A DNA stretch of 64,000 nucleotides from Plasmodium malariae (Eukaryota; Apicomplexa; Aconoidasida; Haemosporida; Plasmodiidae), in NCBI RefSeq assembly GCF_900090045.1, contig NC_041780.1, positions 452,501 to 516,500 of the forward strand. The letters are read 5' to 3'. The translations under genes and the position numbers were made by a program. Positions within the stretch are counted from its first letter, which is position 1; each line of letters starts with the position of its first letter. The notes under the pieces were generated by a model, which saw only the letters and a list, made by a program, of their open reading frames with translations, had not been told where the DNA came from and ran no database searches. Shown in pieces: positions 33,173 through 44,775 of the stretch.

Positions 33173-33967
33173 TCAACTTTTGTACTGAACGAGAACGTTA
33201 TATATATCTTGAAAAACTATGTTCAATTTTTGAACGGACTTGCATCCTGTAATGATAATTTTCCCTGAAACGAAAATTAAAATAACCGACTTCAATTTAG
33301 ATGTTGGTTTATACCTATAAACTAATCCGGCAAATAACTCGGGTTCATAATTACAATATTCTTTATGATCATGTGCAAGCATTTCTAATCGGATAGGAAT
33401 ATTACAATTAGCGCTAGCAATAATATTTTCTATTTTGAAATTTTTAAATTTAACACAATCATTTGTTACCATTTTAATTATTTTCCCAATCTTTTTACAT
33501 CCATATATTGAATCCTTTTTTGTTTTTGTACCTGTTAACATTATCCTTCCATTCTTAAAAATTAATGCTGTACACTTCGGTTTATTTAATCTAATAATAA
33601 GGGTATTTATTTTGCTAGGGTTGTACTCAGCATTTCGTATTGACACAGCTATTAGACGCAAATCAATATCGACACATAAATTTGCCGATGCTATTATATT
33701 GTGTATATTAAGAACGACATTTCTATGATCCAGTTTACTTTTAACTCCTTCTGAATTCATGTCCACTTCATTATCTGAATTGAAGTTTGTTCCATTCTCC
33801 TTCTCATACTTTTCGCCCAAGCTGATATGACCATGTTCATTACCGTTGTAGTAGTCCTCACCGTTGTTATCGTTACCACTACGGTTGATGCTCATGCCCT
33901 TTCCATTAGCTTCATCATCCCGAAGCAAGAAATGCGCGCTGCTGATTTCGTAGTCCTCCTCGTTCAT
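33173..33967 (-). CDS. TBP: TATA-box binding protein (TBP)
   Basis: An intact single exon of 264 aa. After an acidic Asn-rich N-terminus of about 80 residues, the conserved saddle domain is made of two direct repeats. The first is [20 protein letters not shown]...[19 protein letters not shown], the second [19 protein letters not shown]...[15 protein letters not shown]. The spacing, the [10 protein letters not shown] and [10 protein letters not shown] strands and the total length fit TBP. It nucleates the pre-initiation complex for RNA polymerases I, II and III by bending TATA DNA. Compared with animal TBP, the DNA-facing strands are more diverged (for example [21 protein letters not shown] in place of the usual YNPKRFAAVIMRI...TALIF), as is known for the malarial protein. 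Confidence in identity is high. Confidence 0.95.
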   Translation of the reverse strand: MNEEDYEISSAHFLLRDDEANGKGMSINRSGNDNNGEDYYNGNEHGHISLGEKYEKENGTNFNSDNEVDMNSEGVKSKLDHRNVVLNIHNIIASANLCVDIDLRLIAVSIRNAEYNPSKINTLIIRLNKPKCTALIFKNGRIMLTGTKTKKDSIYGCKKIGKIIKMVTNDCVKFKNFKIENIIASANCNIPIRLEMLAHDHKEYCNYEPELFAGLVYRYKPTSKLKSVILIFVSGKIIITGCKSVQKLNIVFQDIYNVLVQYKS

Positions 33968-35529
33968 TTTGTTATAAGAACCCTGTAAAACTTTATTTCG
34001 ACCTAATTTTTGGTCTTTATTTTGACCTTAATTTTGGACTTAGTTTTACCTTTATTTTACCCCTTTGATTTACGTTTTCACATTTACGCTATTTGTAATA
34101 AGCCCAAATGTAACTTCGTAAAACTGCGTAAAACGGTGAAAACTTGGATTACGGGTATATGTTATAAATTTGTGCGTACAAACTGAGGTTTGGTCCTAGA
34201 AGAGCAAAATTTTGTAAACTAATTTTCACATATATACATAAATATACATATATATATATGTATATACATAAGCGAAGCTGGAGTAAACAAAAATTTGGAA
34301 AATCGTCGCCATTAATTCTTAATTTCTCCAAAAAATTAAAAATACGAAAGATAAACAACTAATTTCAACGTTTTAAGCTTAAAGACCATGCCTTTTATGG
34401 AAAAAATATTAATACAACACAGGTAAATGTAACATCACTATATATGTTGTTCGCTCTTCAAAAGCGAAGCAGCTTTAATTTTTTTTTCGTGCAGCATGTA
34501 CCTAGTACGTAAGCATGTATGAGCGTACGTACTTACGTATATATATATATATATATATATTAAACTACTTAAACATTTTTATATTGATTTATTTTTATAT
34601 ATATACAAATACATACGGACTCTTTATTGCAAAATCTGCTCAGCATATATAACAAAGAATTTCAAGTATATTTACATACATAAAAATACAAAAAATTTTA
34701 ATTCGTGCTGACTTGTTCATGTATTCTTCTCGACCGGTCAATTAAAAAATTGCATTAATGTATTAACACTATACCATTTATTTTTTTTCTTTCTTTTGAA
34801 AAAAGGAAAAAGCACATTGACACATAATGCATATACATATACATAAGTGCTTTTCCCGAAGTGGAGAAAAAATTGTCGGAAATCATGTGCACAATATAAA
34901 AAAATAAAAAATAAAAAAAGGTATTACTACGACGAATAATGAACATTTAAATAAAGCAGAGACTTATATTCTAACAAAACTGCAAAACAAGAAATTACAA
35001 CGTGAGTGACATCGGCTAGTTTTAATTAAATTTTCAGCATAAAATAAGAAAGCAATATAGAGCATAAATGTATGGTGAATTGAGTTCGTTATTCCATTTG
35101 TATTTCATTTTTTACTTTTATTTATATTTTTCTTTCCCTATTTGTGTTTTAATTATTTATTTTTATTTCCCACTTCCTTTTAATTTTTTATTTTTATTTC
35201 CCACTTCCTTTTAATTTTTTATTTTTATTTCCCACTTCCTTTTAATTTTTTATTTTTATTTCCCACTTCCTTTTAATTTTTTATTTTTATTTCCCACTTC
35301 CTTTTAATTTTTTATTTTTATTTCCCACTTCCTTTTAATTTTTTATTTTTATTTCCCACTTCCTTTTAATTTTTTATTTTTATTTCCCACTTCCGTTTTA
35401 ATTTTTTATTATTATTTTCATTTTTCTTTCCTTTTTCTCCTTTCCCTTTTTTTTTTTTTTTGAAAAGCATTTCATGAACAGCCGATTGTATTGTATGCTT
35501 TGTATGCTTTAGAATTTTTCTCGCTTACG
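33968..35529. other. Intergenic, divergent promoters of TBP and RLP24
   Basis: Contents are a TTTTGACC-type degenerate repeat (33998-34060), TA microsatellites (34235-34260, 34540-34560) and, next to RLP24, an eight-copy 31-bp repeat followed by a pyrimidine/T tract. No coding sequence is seen. Confidence 0.6.
35155..35408. repeat. 31-bp tandem repeat, 8 copies, upstream of RLP24
   Basis: The strictly periodic unit starts with CCCACTTCCTTTTAATTTTT. CCCACTTCC recurs at 35169, 35200, 35231, 35262, 35293, 35324, 35355 and 35386. The plus strand is almost purine-free apart from regularly spaced A residues. The array ends about 120 bp before the RLP24 start codon, so it sits in its promoter or 5' untranslated region. 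Confidence 0.95.
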
Positions 35530-36799
35530 ATGAGGATAGAGAAGTGCTGGTATTGCTCAGGGAATATATACCCAGGTAATTTAAAACGTACGAAGGCGCT
35601 TTTTTTCAAGTGCCAAAATGGATATTAAGTATATTCGTGGATCATGTGCATCAGTATGTACGAATATGTATGTATGTACGTACGACCATATATATATATG
35701 GGGAATGCGGTACCAAAAGAACCCTTGCAAAAATGTGCGAGTTGAAGATGACATTTCCACGCGCGAAATTTAATTTGTAATTTATATTATCTAACTGGTT
35801 ATGTATTGTTTATTATTTTTAATTCATAATTTATTATTTATAATTTACAATTTTTACTATTTCATATATTTCTTTTTTTTTTATGTTTAATTTTTACATT
35901 TAAAATTTGTACATTTGTATGCAGGGCATGGAATATTCTTCATCCGAAACGATGCGAACATTTTTCGCTTTTGCCGAAGTAAGTGCCACAAACATTTTAA
36001 GGCGAAACACAACCCGCGCAAAGTTAAATGGACGAAGGTGTATCGAAAAGAAAGAAACAAAGAATTAAATTATGATAAGACTTTTGAATATGAAAAGATC
36101 CGCAATGAGCCCATTAAGTATGATAGAAATTTATATATTAAAACAATTAATGCAATAAAAAAAATTGATGAAATTAAAGAAAAGAGAAAAATGAGATTTT
36201 ATAAAAACAGAATTAAAGAAATAGCTGAAAAGAAAATTAACCTTTCCTTAAATTATATAAAAAATAATCCAAAACTTTTACAAAATACGGAATATGAAAA
36301 CGTTTTGGAGGAGCTAACTGAGGAGAATAAACAGCATGTGGATATCACTTTAATCAAAAATACATTTGAAGATGAAAGTATTATTCGTAAGGATATGGAA
36401 AATGCAATCAAGTTTACGACGGATGTGCGGGCCATCACGGAGGAACAGGTAACAAGAAATAATAAGAAAAAAGTATTGATATGTGGAAGTGGTAAATAAA
36501 TTGCCTGTACTTTTTTTTTTTTTTTTTTTTTTTAAGTATTCGAAAATATGGTAAAGCAGGGGTGGCATGTTCGCATCTCCTATATGCTAGAGTTTACATT
36601 ACATTTCCAATGCGCTGTTTTTTGTGGACGCCATTTCCAGTGTGCGCATATTCGTGCGTCATACATGTATATATATATTATATACATACATCACATGCAC
36701 ATTTGTGTATTTATAATTCATGTGCAACGTTCCATTTCTTTGCAGAAGAGCGATCACCAGAGAGAAAACAAAAACATTGAATTCACCCACTACATTTAA
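35530..36799 (+). CDS. RLP24: Ribosome biogenesis protein RLP24 (L24e family), three exons
   Basis: Exons 35530..35575, 35925..36448 and 36746..36799 give 207 aa. Exon 1 (MRIEKCWYCSGNIYP) joins GHGIFFIRNDANIFRFCRSK in phase 1. The result has the L24e zinc ribbon with C6, C9, C32 and C36, followed by the family signature HKHFKAKHNPRKVKWTKVYR. Length and the helical, charged C-terminal half separate RLP24 from ribosomal protein L24 itself. RLP24 occupies the L24 site on pre-60S particles and is replaced by L24 in the cytoplasm, a step driven by the AAA ATPase Drg1 in yeast. The last intron (donor CAG|GTAACA, acceptor TCTTTGCAG, phase 0) removes an early stop and adds a basic tail ending FTHYI. 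Identity is firm; the last exon is well supported. Confidence 0.9.
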
Positions 36800-37074
36800 G
36801 CCAAAAAGGGAGATATAGCTAAATATATACATGTTTTACACATTTTTTTTTTTTTTTTTCTATGAACAAAATGAAAATATTTGCATTATGCATACAGCTA
36901 GCCATAAAAAAAAAAAAAAAAAAAACATGAAGCAAAAATGGAGCAGACATCATATAATGTATATTAAAAAATTATACCTTTTTATTACCAATTTGTGGCT
37001 TATTAATTTTTAAGAAATCCTTTTTTTTTACACCAACTTGTGCTTCTACACTTTTTATACAACTCCAAATAAAA

Positions 37075-38330
37075 TCACATGGCTTTTTTTTTTTTTTTTT
37101 GTTTCTGTTTTGTTATGACGAACAAACTCCCAAGGTTTTGCTTTATCGTAAAAAAAAATAATTGCGCGGTGTTGTAACCGTATAAAAAATCGAATAAACT
37201 ATTTGAGCAAGGTTCTACAAAGGGGAAAAAAAAAAAAGAAAAAAGAGTATAAACAATTAAAAGGTTTAATGATATGGTACTTTAAATCTTCTGCACACGT
37301 ATGGGCACACAAGACCGCTTTATGAAATACGTACGCATATTTGTTCTCACATGTGCAACGAGTACAGACCTATAGGAAAAAATGGAATAAAATAAACTAA
37401 CAAATAAACTAATAAACAAACAAATAAATATACATATATATGTATCGCTCACCTGTTGCGTAAATTATTTTGAAGTTTCTCTTAAACCACAAACAGGAGT
37501 GCATGTTCAGGCTTGGTATTTCCAAGTGATCGGTGGCAAAGTATTTGAATGATATGAAAAAAAATAAAACCTGAAAAATGGTGCAAAGGTGGAAACAATC
37601 CAAAAAAAAGGAAGAAAAAGATAAGAGATAAAGGAAAATTACTTTCATCCATACAACGGAACATATATAATGTGAGCTCATTTTGTGCTACAACATAATG
37701 TTCATGTTTTAAGGTGAAGAGTTCGTCAAAAAAGAATGTAACTCGACAAATACAAAAACAATGCATCAGACGTGTAATCATACATGTACAATGTTATATA
37801 TACGCATGCTGTGCATATGTAATGTTTTTGCAAATTTTGCACATTACACATATCTGCTTCCGTATAAGCCCAACTAGCGTGTTCTTTGAGAATAAAAACG
37901 CAAGAAGTGTGTTACATGTATGAATGAGATAATCATTTTTATTTTCCTCCTCCAGTATTTTCATTAAATCATTTAAATTGTTCTCTTCTTTTAAAACTTT
38001 TCTTGTATATTTCCCATTTAATATTATCAAATCATATTCATTTAAATGTTTATTTGAATTTTTATTTTCATCTATAAGCTTATTATACTTTTTTATTTTT
38101 TTTTTCAAAGTTTCAATTTTCTTGCTAGTCTCTTGATATTTGTTTGATTTCATATAATAGCAGTATGTCTTTCTTATTTTTTTGTGGAGCTTTAAAAAAT
38201 AAAATACAACAATTTCATTCGTACGAATGCTATGTGCTAGGTAGCAGGCAACTTGTACGAACGCGTATAAGAGCAAATATAAGGTCGAGTTATGAAAAAC
38301 GTAATTAACATCATTGGAGATATTTTCCAT
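37075..38330 (-). CDS. Candidate GET1/WRB-like tail-anchored protein insertion receptor, three exons
   Basis: Minus-strand exons 38330..37848, 37570..37453 and 37214..37075 give 246 aa with phases 0 and 1. An N-terminal membrane segment (about 16-33, LYLLLYAFVQVACYLAH) is followed by a long basic coiled coil (about 64-132). Within it, EYDLIILNGKYTRK resembles the EFARYARLERK-type core of WRB/Get1. A second hydrophobic segment crosses the first junction (CVLFFFISFKYFATDHLEIPS), and KYFATDHLEIP resembles WRB KYYSVPVAVVP. This topology matches Get1, which with Get2/CAML receives tail-anchored proteins from Get3 at the ER. The third exon is uncertain: another acceptor (CCTATAG at about 37377) would end the protein after LYSLHM, and the expected third membrane segment is not convincing. 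Alternative: an unrelated coiled-coil membrane protein. Confidence 0.5.
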
Positions 38331-39121
38331 TATGCCAAGCAAGTAAAGGGAAACGCGAAATTATAGTATGGTAAAACGGGAAAACTAAGAGAACGCACGA
38401 AAAAAGCAAAATTCTTCAGTCAAATTGTACTAACAAAGTGAACGGAAGAAAAGTTTGCTTACTAGCAGCAAAAATGAGGCTATAAGTGTGCCCCTTGAAG
38501 GGACGGAGGGGGGGAAAAAGCCAAAAATACAAAAAAAGAAAAAAAGAAAAAACAAAAAGAGAAAAATACAAAAAAAGAAAAAAAGAAAAAACAAAAAGAG
38601 AAAAAGAGAAAAAAGAAAAAAAGAAAAAAAGAAAAAAAGTAAAAAAGAAAAAAAGTAAAAAAGAAAAAAAGTAAAAAAGAAAAAAAGTAAAAAAGAAAAA
38701 AAGTAAAAAAGAAAAAAAGAAAAAAAGAAGGAAAAGAAAAAAAGAAAGCAAAGAAGGAAAAAAGATAGGAAAAAGAACAAAAAAAAAGCCGGAAAGTTTA
38801 CCAAAAAATAGTAAAAAATTAGAAAAAAAAAAAAAAAAAAAAAAAAAGGAAGAAAAAAACGTTTTTTAATTTTTTTAAAATGCATTTCCTATGCTTTTTT
38901 CTGAAGCATCAGTAGTACATATTTCATTTTTTTTATTCTATTTTTTTTTTTTTTTTTTTTTATTTTTGTGATAAATACAAAGCACACAAAACAGCCAAAA
39001 GCGGAAGAGCAGTCAACAGAAGAGTAAAGTACCGTATATATAGGCCCTGCTTATAACATAGATAAATTTCAAATTAGCGCTAAGAGCTTTTTTATTTTTT
39101 TCTGATTATGTTTTGTAAAAG
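38331..39121. other. Intergenic, divergent, with long purine tract
   Basis: This lies between the starts of the GET1-like gene (minus) and the coiled-coil gene (plus). Most of it is a purine-only region on the plus strand, then two T tracts (38930-38962). Promoters of both genes should lie here. Confidence 0.6.
38508..38862. repeat. About 340-bp polypurine tract (GAAAAA-rich)
   Basis: The plus strand is almost entirely A and G, with GAAAAAAAGAAAAA and AAAAAGTAAAAAAG repeats (period 15 and related) and only scattered T or C. The complementary strand is polypyrimidine, giving spurious open frames of Phe/Ser/Leu. Purine tracts with mirror symmetry of this length can form triplex DNA. Confidence 0.9.
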
Positions 39122-40324
39122 ATGGAAACAATGAACGAAAATTATATAAACTCGCTGAAGAGGGTAAGATGAAAAGGAAAAATGGACATATGTACGAATG
39201 GAAAAATGCACGTACGTATATAATGCATGTATAACACCCTCGTAACACATTGTGTACGGGAGACTTACACCCTTCCCTCTCGTACTCTTCACTTCAACTC
39301 CGCAGCTGAAAGAGATTTCCAAAACGATTGAATCTACATTGCAGCAGAATAATAGATTAAAGAGCATATTAGCAAGTGAAATGTATTTTAGGAAAAAATG
39401 TGAAGCCTCCATAGAAACGGTAAAGAGTATTAACAAAATAAAATAGTAGTGCTTCTTATATGGATGATGCAAACAAAAGTAAACACGTGTGCACATAAAT
39501 ATATGCGTACATGCATATATACAGTTTTCACATTATTTTACACCCTAACATTTACACGTTCATATATATTTTTTTCTTTCTGCGTTCCATACCGTCCTTT
39601 TTAGATTGAAAACACCACAGATAAACAGGAATGTTTTAGAAAAGTGTCTAAAATGTAAGTGGAATAAATGACTAATAGGGAAGAAATTATGAACGTTTGA
39701 ATCATCGTTAATGAGCTTCGTGCGTAGTTATTCATCATTCGTTGTATTGCGGGCATTTCATGTGTTTACTTGGGTTCTGGTTTAATTGCTCACTTGTTTA
39801 TTTGTTTATTTGTTTTCCATTTTGCATATTCATTTGTTTATTCCCTTGTTATATTTTATATTTGTAGCTTTATTAGGAAGTCAAGGGATGAGATAAAAAA
39901 AGAGTTGAACGAGGAAATAGCCCATTACGATAAACACACTCCCCATCTAGTGGTTAGGGATACATAAAATATACTTAAGACAAATTCTCGACCACGGACC
40001 CTTTTTGAATTGTATTCATACACTTGCATATACTTGTGTACACATATAGACATTTACATTTATTTTATTTTACCCCCACCCCCCCAGGATTTACGAAAAA
40101 AGCTAATCGATAAGCTGTCAAATTTGAAGGAGCAGTACTTAGAAACGCATGAATATGTAAGGAATTTGTTGTTTATATATATATGCATACATACGTACGT
40201 ATGGGCATATATATGAACATTTATGTATATCCCCGCTGAACATATAAGTGTGCACATAATACACGTTTTTTCCATTTGCATTTTATGCATGCAGATTGAA
40301 CGGGAGGCGAACAGTGCTTCTTAA
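39122..40324 (+). CDS. Small coiled-coil protein, six exons (unrecognised)
   Basis: Exons 39122..39163, 39306..39419, 39605..39654, 39868..39952, 40088..40156 and 40295..40324 give 129 aa. All five junctions keep phase (0, 0, 2, 0, 0). Donors are good in most cases (AGG|GTAAGA, ACG|GTAAAG, AAT|GTAAGT, TAT|GTAAGG). Acceptors are CCGCAG, TTTTAG, TTTGTAG, CCCCCAG and ATGCAG. The fourth donor (GTTAGG, or GTGGTT two codons... one codon earlier) is the weak point. The product is predicted to be almost wholly helical and charged (KRLKEISKTIES, RKSRDEIKKELNEEIAHYDK, LRKKLIDKLSNLKEQYLETH), with no signal peptide or membrane segment. A small coiled-coil subunit of a larger assembly is the natural guess. 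I do not recognise the family. Confidence 0.65.
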
Positions 40325-41649
40325 GGAAACTGGTGGAGAAATAGATTACACATATGAACCATTGCATGTATAGATATAAAAATATCAAAAATGAAAAAAA
40401 AAGGAATAATTGTTTTTCCCTAATGCAGAGTTTTTATCGGTTTAGTCATACATAGGTGTATATGTATGTGTGCGCGTATGTATGCATATTTGTATGCATA
40501 TCTGTAAATTTTTTGAAGTGAAGGCTGAAATGAAAAAACAAAAAAGAAATCGTATAACCAATACATAAAATGGAAAAATACATCAACGTATGCTGTTAAA
40601 CCATACTTTTATCATTGGGAATATGTTAATTACACCAAAATAAAAAAAATACATATATTTTTTGTAATTTCTCAATTTTTATATTTCCCTATTTTTTATT
40701 TTATTTTTTTTTTTTTTTCCATTTGTTTATTATTAACTTGTCAGTTTTTTGAAAAAGTGTTTTTACATGGTCATGTATGTACACGTATATGTATATTTTG
40801 CGGAGTATATTCTTCACCTTTGCATATTTTCTATGCTTCTTTTTCTTGCTGTGATTAACATTACGAAGATGATAAATTTTCCCCTAACGTATATTCTTAT
40901 CAGTTGTGTCAAAAATGAACTACGTCAAAGGCAGTAAGGCACAGTAGGATACCATACGCTGCAATATAGTACAATAGGCGCGGTAGGCTACTACATGGTA
41001 CAATAAACTAGTATAAGCCCAAAACAAGTTTAATAAATATGAAATGGAAAGAATTATATGTATACGTTGAAATATGTATACGTTGAAAAAAAAAAAAAAA
41101 ATTAAATTAAATATTGTAAAATGGAGAAAAATAAATTGAAGTGTCGTACAGTTAAGTAAAATAAAATGAAAAAGGGAAAACGTTTTTTTCCCTATTTTGT
41201 TCCTATGAGTTATATAATTTCACGTTTGAGAGTGCATTTTGCAAGAAAATATGTACCAACATTTTTAAAAAATAAACACATGTTTTATATATTCTTGCTT
41301 TCTCATTTCTTCGTTTTGCATACGTACATGTTTACAAGGTTTACTTTTACACACCATGAGAATTTTTATGTGTTCGAAGCTGTCGTAAAAAGAAAAAAAA
41401 AAATAAATTAGCAAAATAGTAGAATAGCACAATAGCAGTATAACACGATAGTAGTATAGCACAACAGCGGAAGAAACATTCGCGCGGATAAAAAAGCATA
41501 AACATGAATGAAAAATGAAATACAAAAAATGCGTTTATTCGTTCAAACGAACAGCATATAGTATATGAACTTGTTAAATATTTTTCAATGTATATATGAC
41601 ACATGTACACATATTATACGTACAAATTACATATATAATGTTATATATT

Positions 41650-41692
<43 letters not shown>

Positions 41693-41845
41693 CAAATAAA
41701 TACAAGTACATGAAAATATTATGATAAAGCAAAATTGAACTTCAACAAAGGCAGTAATATATAATGTAAATACGTATTTTGTATTACCGCAATTTATCCT
41801 CATGCACGTTTAATACATTTATTCTTTTAATACATTATTTAACAC

Positions 41846-41882
<37 letters not shown>

Positions 41883-42236
41883 CGTACGCCATTTTTTGGG
41901 AATAAAAAGTATATAATTTTTTCTTAAATTCTTGCATATTTTCTTTCACTTGTTCCTTCCATTTTTACCATTTATAACGTTTTTAAAATATTTTCTTTTT
42001 TTTTTTTTTTTTTTTATAAAATTAAAACACTATGCTTACTGATTTGCTAACGTTTTTAATGTAAGCCATCCCTAAGCGGTATACATTGTACGTTCATGTA
42101 TATATATTTGTATGGGTATATATTTATATGTATATATATCAATGTATATATATATGTATGTACATATGCTTAAGAAGTAGTGCAATTTTTCCCTTTTTTT
42201 TTGTGATGACTTTGAGGATTTTTAATTGAAGAACGT

Positions 42237-42445
42237 GAAGCATATAAAACGTGAAGCATAAAACGTGAAGCATATAAAACGTGAAGCATATTAAACGTGA
42301 AGCATATTAAACGTGAAGCATATTAAACGTGAAGCATATAAAACGTGAAGCATATAAAACGTGAAGCATATAAAACGTGAAGCATATAAAACGTGAAGCA
42401 TATAAAACGTGAAGCATATAAAACGTGAAGCATAAAACGTAAAGC
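42237..42445. repeat. 16-bp tandem repeat, about 13 copies
   Basis: The unit AAACGTGAAGCATATA is repeated with two 12-bp copies that lack TATA and a block with ATTAAACG. It lies about 590 bp upstream of the SUMO start codon. An open minus frame (FICFTFYMLHVLY) is an artefact of the repeat. Confidence 0.92.
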
Positions 42446-42664
42446 ATAAAACGTAAAACGTAAAACATAAAAGATAAGTTATAATATATAAAATTTAAAG
42501 TACAGTACATACAGGATAAAATATATAAAGAGTAAAATATACTATCCGCGAAGTACAAAACGAAAAATATATAAAAGTATTTTTTATAAAGGTAAGCGAG
42601 TATATAAATATAAATATATATGTATATTTATACATACGTGTATATACCAGAATGAGGATTGTAC

Positions 42665-42810
42665 GTATTATAATAATATAATATAGTATAATATAGTGTA
42701 GTAGAATACAGCATAATATAGTACAGTATAATATGGTATAATATTGTATAGTATAATATTGTATAGTATAATATTGTATAGTATAATATAGAATAATATA
42801 ATATATTGTA
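42665..42810. repeat. Imperfect TATAATAT(T/A)G repeat
   Basis: Short related words (AATATAGTAT, AATATTGTATAGTAT) recur over about 145 bp upstream of SUMO. There is no fixed period beyond 5-15 bp. Confidence 0.7.
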
Positions 42811-43031
42811 TATATATTATAGTATACTTTTTTCTCATTTTTTCACTTTTTTATTTTATTTTTTTAATTTCTAGATAAAAGGTATTATTACATTGGAGTG
42901 AAGAAGAATTACAGATCAGTAGGAGTGTAGTAGGAAAGGAGCTCACTTTATCGAAACAACATTATATATTTATATTGGCACACCGTTAAGTCCAAAAAAA
43001 GAAATTAAATAAATAAAAATAAATATAAAAG

Positions 43032-43645
43032 ATGGCTGACGATTCATCAGCAGCTAATAATGCGGGTGCAACGACAAGTAACAATCAAGGTGAACACATT
43101 CAGGTTAAAGTAAGATCACCTGATGGAGCAGAGGTTTTTTTTAAAATAAAAAGAAAGACGAAACTTGAGAAGCTAATGGAAGTATACTGTAACCGCCTTG
43201 GACAGTCAATGGAAGCAGGTACCGCTCTCATGTACACAATGAGTGAACTTAAGTACACATATATTAACATATATATATATGTACATATCCGTGCTTTGAT
43301 GGCATTACAAAAAAAGGACAAAAACTACATTATATATTTATCTGCGGCACTTCCATTTCATACTGCTCCTATTTTACTGTTTTATAATATATCTACAACG
43401 TATATTTTAACCTACTAACACGCTTGATTAGTTTTTTATATCTTAAAAAGTGTATGTATATATATGTATGTATTTTTTTTTTGTTTTTTTTTCCGTTCAC
43501 CCCCCTTGTCACTCTCACCTTTAATTTAGTTCGATTTTTATATGACGGGGATAGGATACATGGAGATAACACACCTGATCAATTAGGAATAGAAGATGGA
43601 GATGTTATTGATGCAATGGTTCAACAAACGGGAGGAAGTTTTTAA
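43032..43645 (+). CDS. SUMO: SUMO (small ubiquitin-related modifier), two exons
   Basis: Exons 43032..43218 and 43530..43645 give 100 aa; donor GCAG|GTACCG and acceptor AATTTAG join in phase 1. The sequence EHIQVKVRSPDGAEVFFKIK followed by TKLEKLMEVYCNRLGQSMEA, VRFLYDGDRI, DQLGIEDGDVIDAM and a C-terminal QQTGGSF is typical of SUMO. The mature C-terminal di-glycine is exposed after a SUMO protease removes the final SF. SUMO is then conjugated to lysines by the E1-E2 (UBC9) pathway, with effects on transcription, DNA repair and chromosome behaviour. A variable N-terminal tail of about 20 residues precedes the ubiquitin fold. I see no consensus lysine for self-chain formation (no psi-K-x-E) in the tail. 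Identity is certain. Confidence 0.97.
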
Positions 43646-44775
43646 TTTTTTTTTTTTTATTCCCCTTTTATAATATTTATTTATGAATTGAAAACAATTT
43701 TACACGATTTAGAAGTATAGAAAAAAAAAAATAATAATAAAATTTTGGCATGTATTATATGAATAAATATTGAACTAGCTAATTTTGTCTTTATGCATTT
43801 TTAAGAGAATTACTCCAAATTGTACTGTTTACTCGTTTTATGGACAATTGCATATGTATACACGCGCGTATATATATATATACATATATGGGCATATGTA
43901 TACATATTCATACATATACATACATATACACACATATATTTATAATACCAAAATAATTTAGCATGTTTAATAATGAGTTAGAATATATTTTAAAATATAG
44001 GGAGGGTGCATTTGTACGTGATTACACCATGCGTACGTGTAGTTATGTATGAATAAATTTGCATATATATATATATATATATATATATACGTATTACTGA
44101 AAACAGGCTTAATGCCTACATAGTTCAGTTTGGACATTTTAATTTAAAAAAAAAAAAAAAAAAGGATGCATCATCATAATTTTAAAAAAAGAAATTGGAA
44201 AAAGTCTCGCATGTAACACATGTGTTTGCGTAACCGTGTGTATGTAGGCATGTATGCTTTTATATGTATGTATATGTGTATGTATTTATATGTATATGTA
44301 TTTATATATGTATATATATGTGCATGGGTGTATATGAGTCTATCGCACGAAAAAGATAAAGTAGTTTTTTTCATTTTTTATAATTTTTTTTTTTTTTTAC
44401 CAATACATTTTTTCAAAATATTTAATGTTATTATATTGCTACATATTCTACAATTTTAATAATCCTTTAAGTAATTACAAATTTAAATTTTTATGAGTTA
44501 CTTTTATGTTTTTTAAATTAAAATTTTTTAAAATGTATATTTGATTTTAAGAATAATCCCATCCCATCTTTGCAAAAAAAAAAAAAAAAAAATAAATAAA
44601 TAAATAATATAAAATGAAGTAACATAGAGTAAAAGAAATAGTGCAAATAAAGCGGAAACAACAAATATAACATATCACATGGAGAAAATAATAAGCGTTT
44701 ATACACATACAACGGTTAATGTATCGAACGTTGCATATATGAGAAATGCATAAAGAGCACATATCAAAAAATAAA
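43646..44775. other. Intergenic
   Basis: Tandem plus-strand genes flank this 1.1-kb spacer. It holds CATA/TATG microsatellites (43850-43950, 44060-44090, 44230-44330), an A tract (44144-44163) and a T-rich stretch. No coding support. Confidence 0.6.

Larger units (their letters stand above)
40325..43031. other. Intergenic, 2.7 kb upstream of SUMO
   Basis: No gene is supported. It contains T tracts (40710-40719, 41855-41880, 41999-42015), (TA)n (41655-41689), a 16-bp repeat at 42237-42445 and an imperfect TATAATATTG/TATAATATAG repeat at 42665-42810. The last 200 bp before SUMO are ordinary AT-rich leader sequence. Confidence 0.6.

Noticed and set aside
38416..38885. Phe/Ser/Leu-rich minus-strand frames resembling a membrane protein
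   Set aside because: Readings of the polypyrimidine complement of the purine tract; hydrophobicity is an artefact of T-rich codons.
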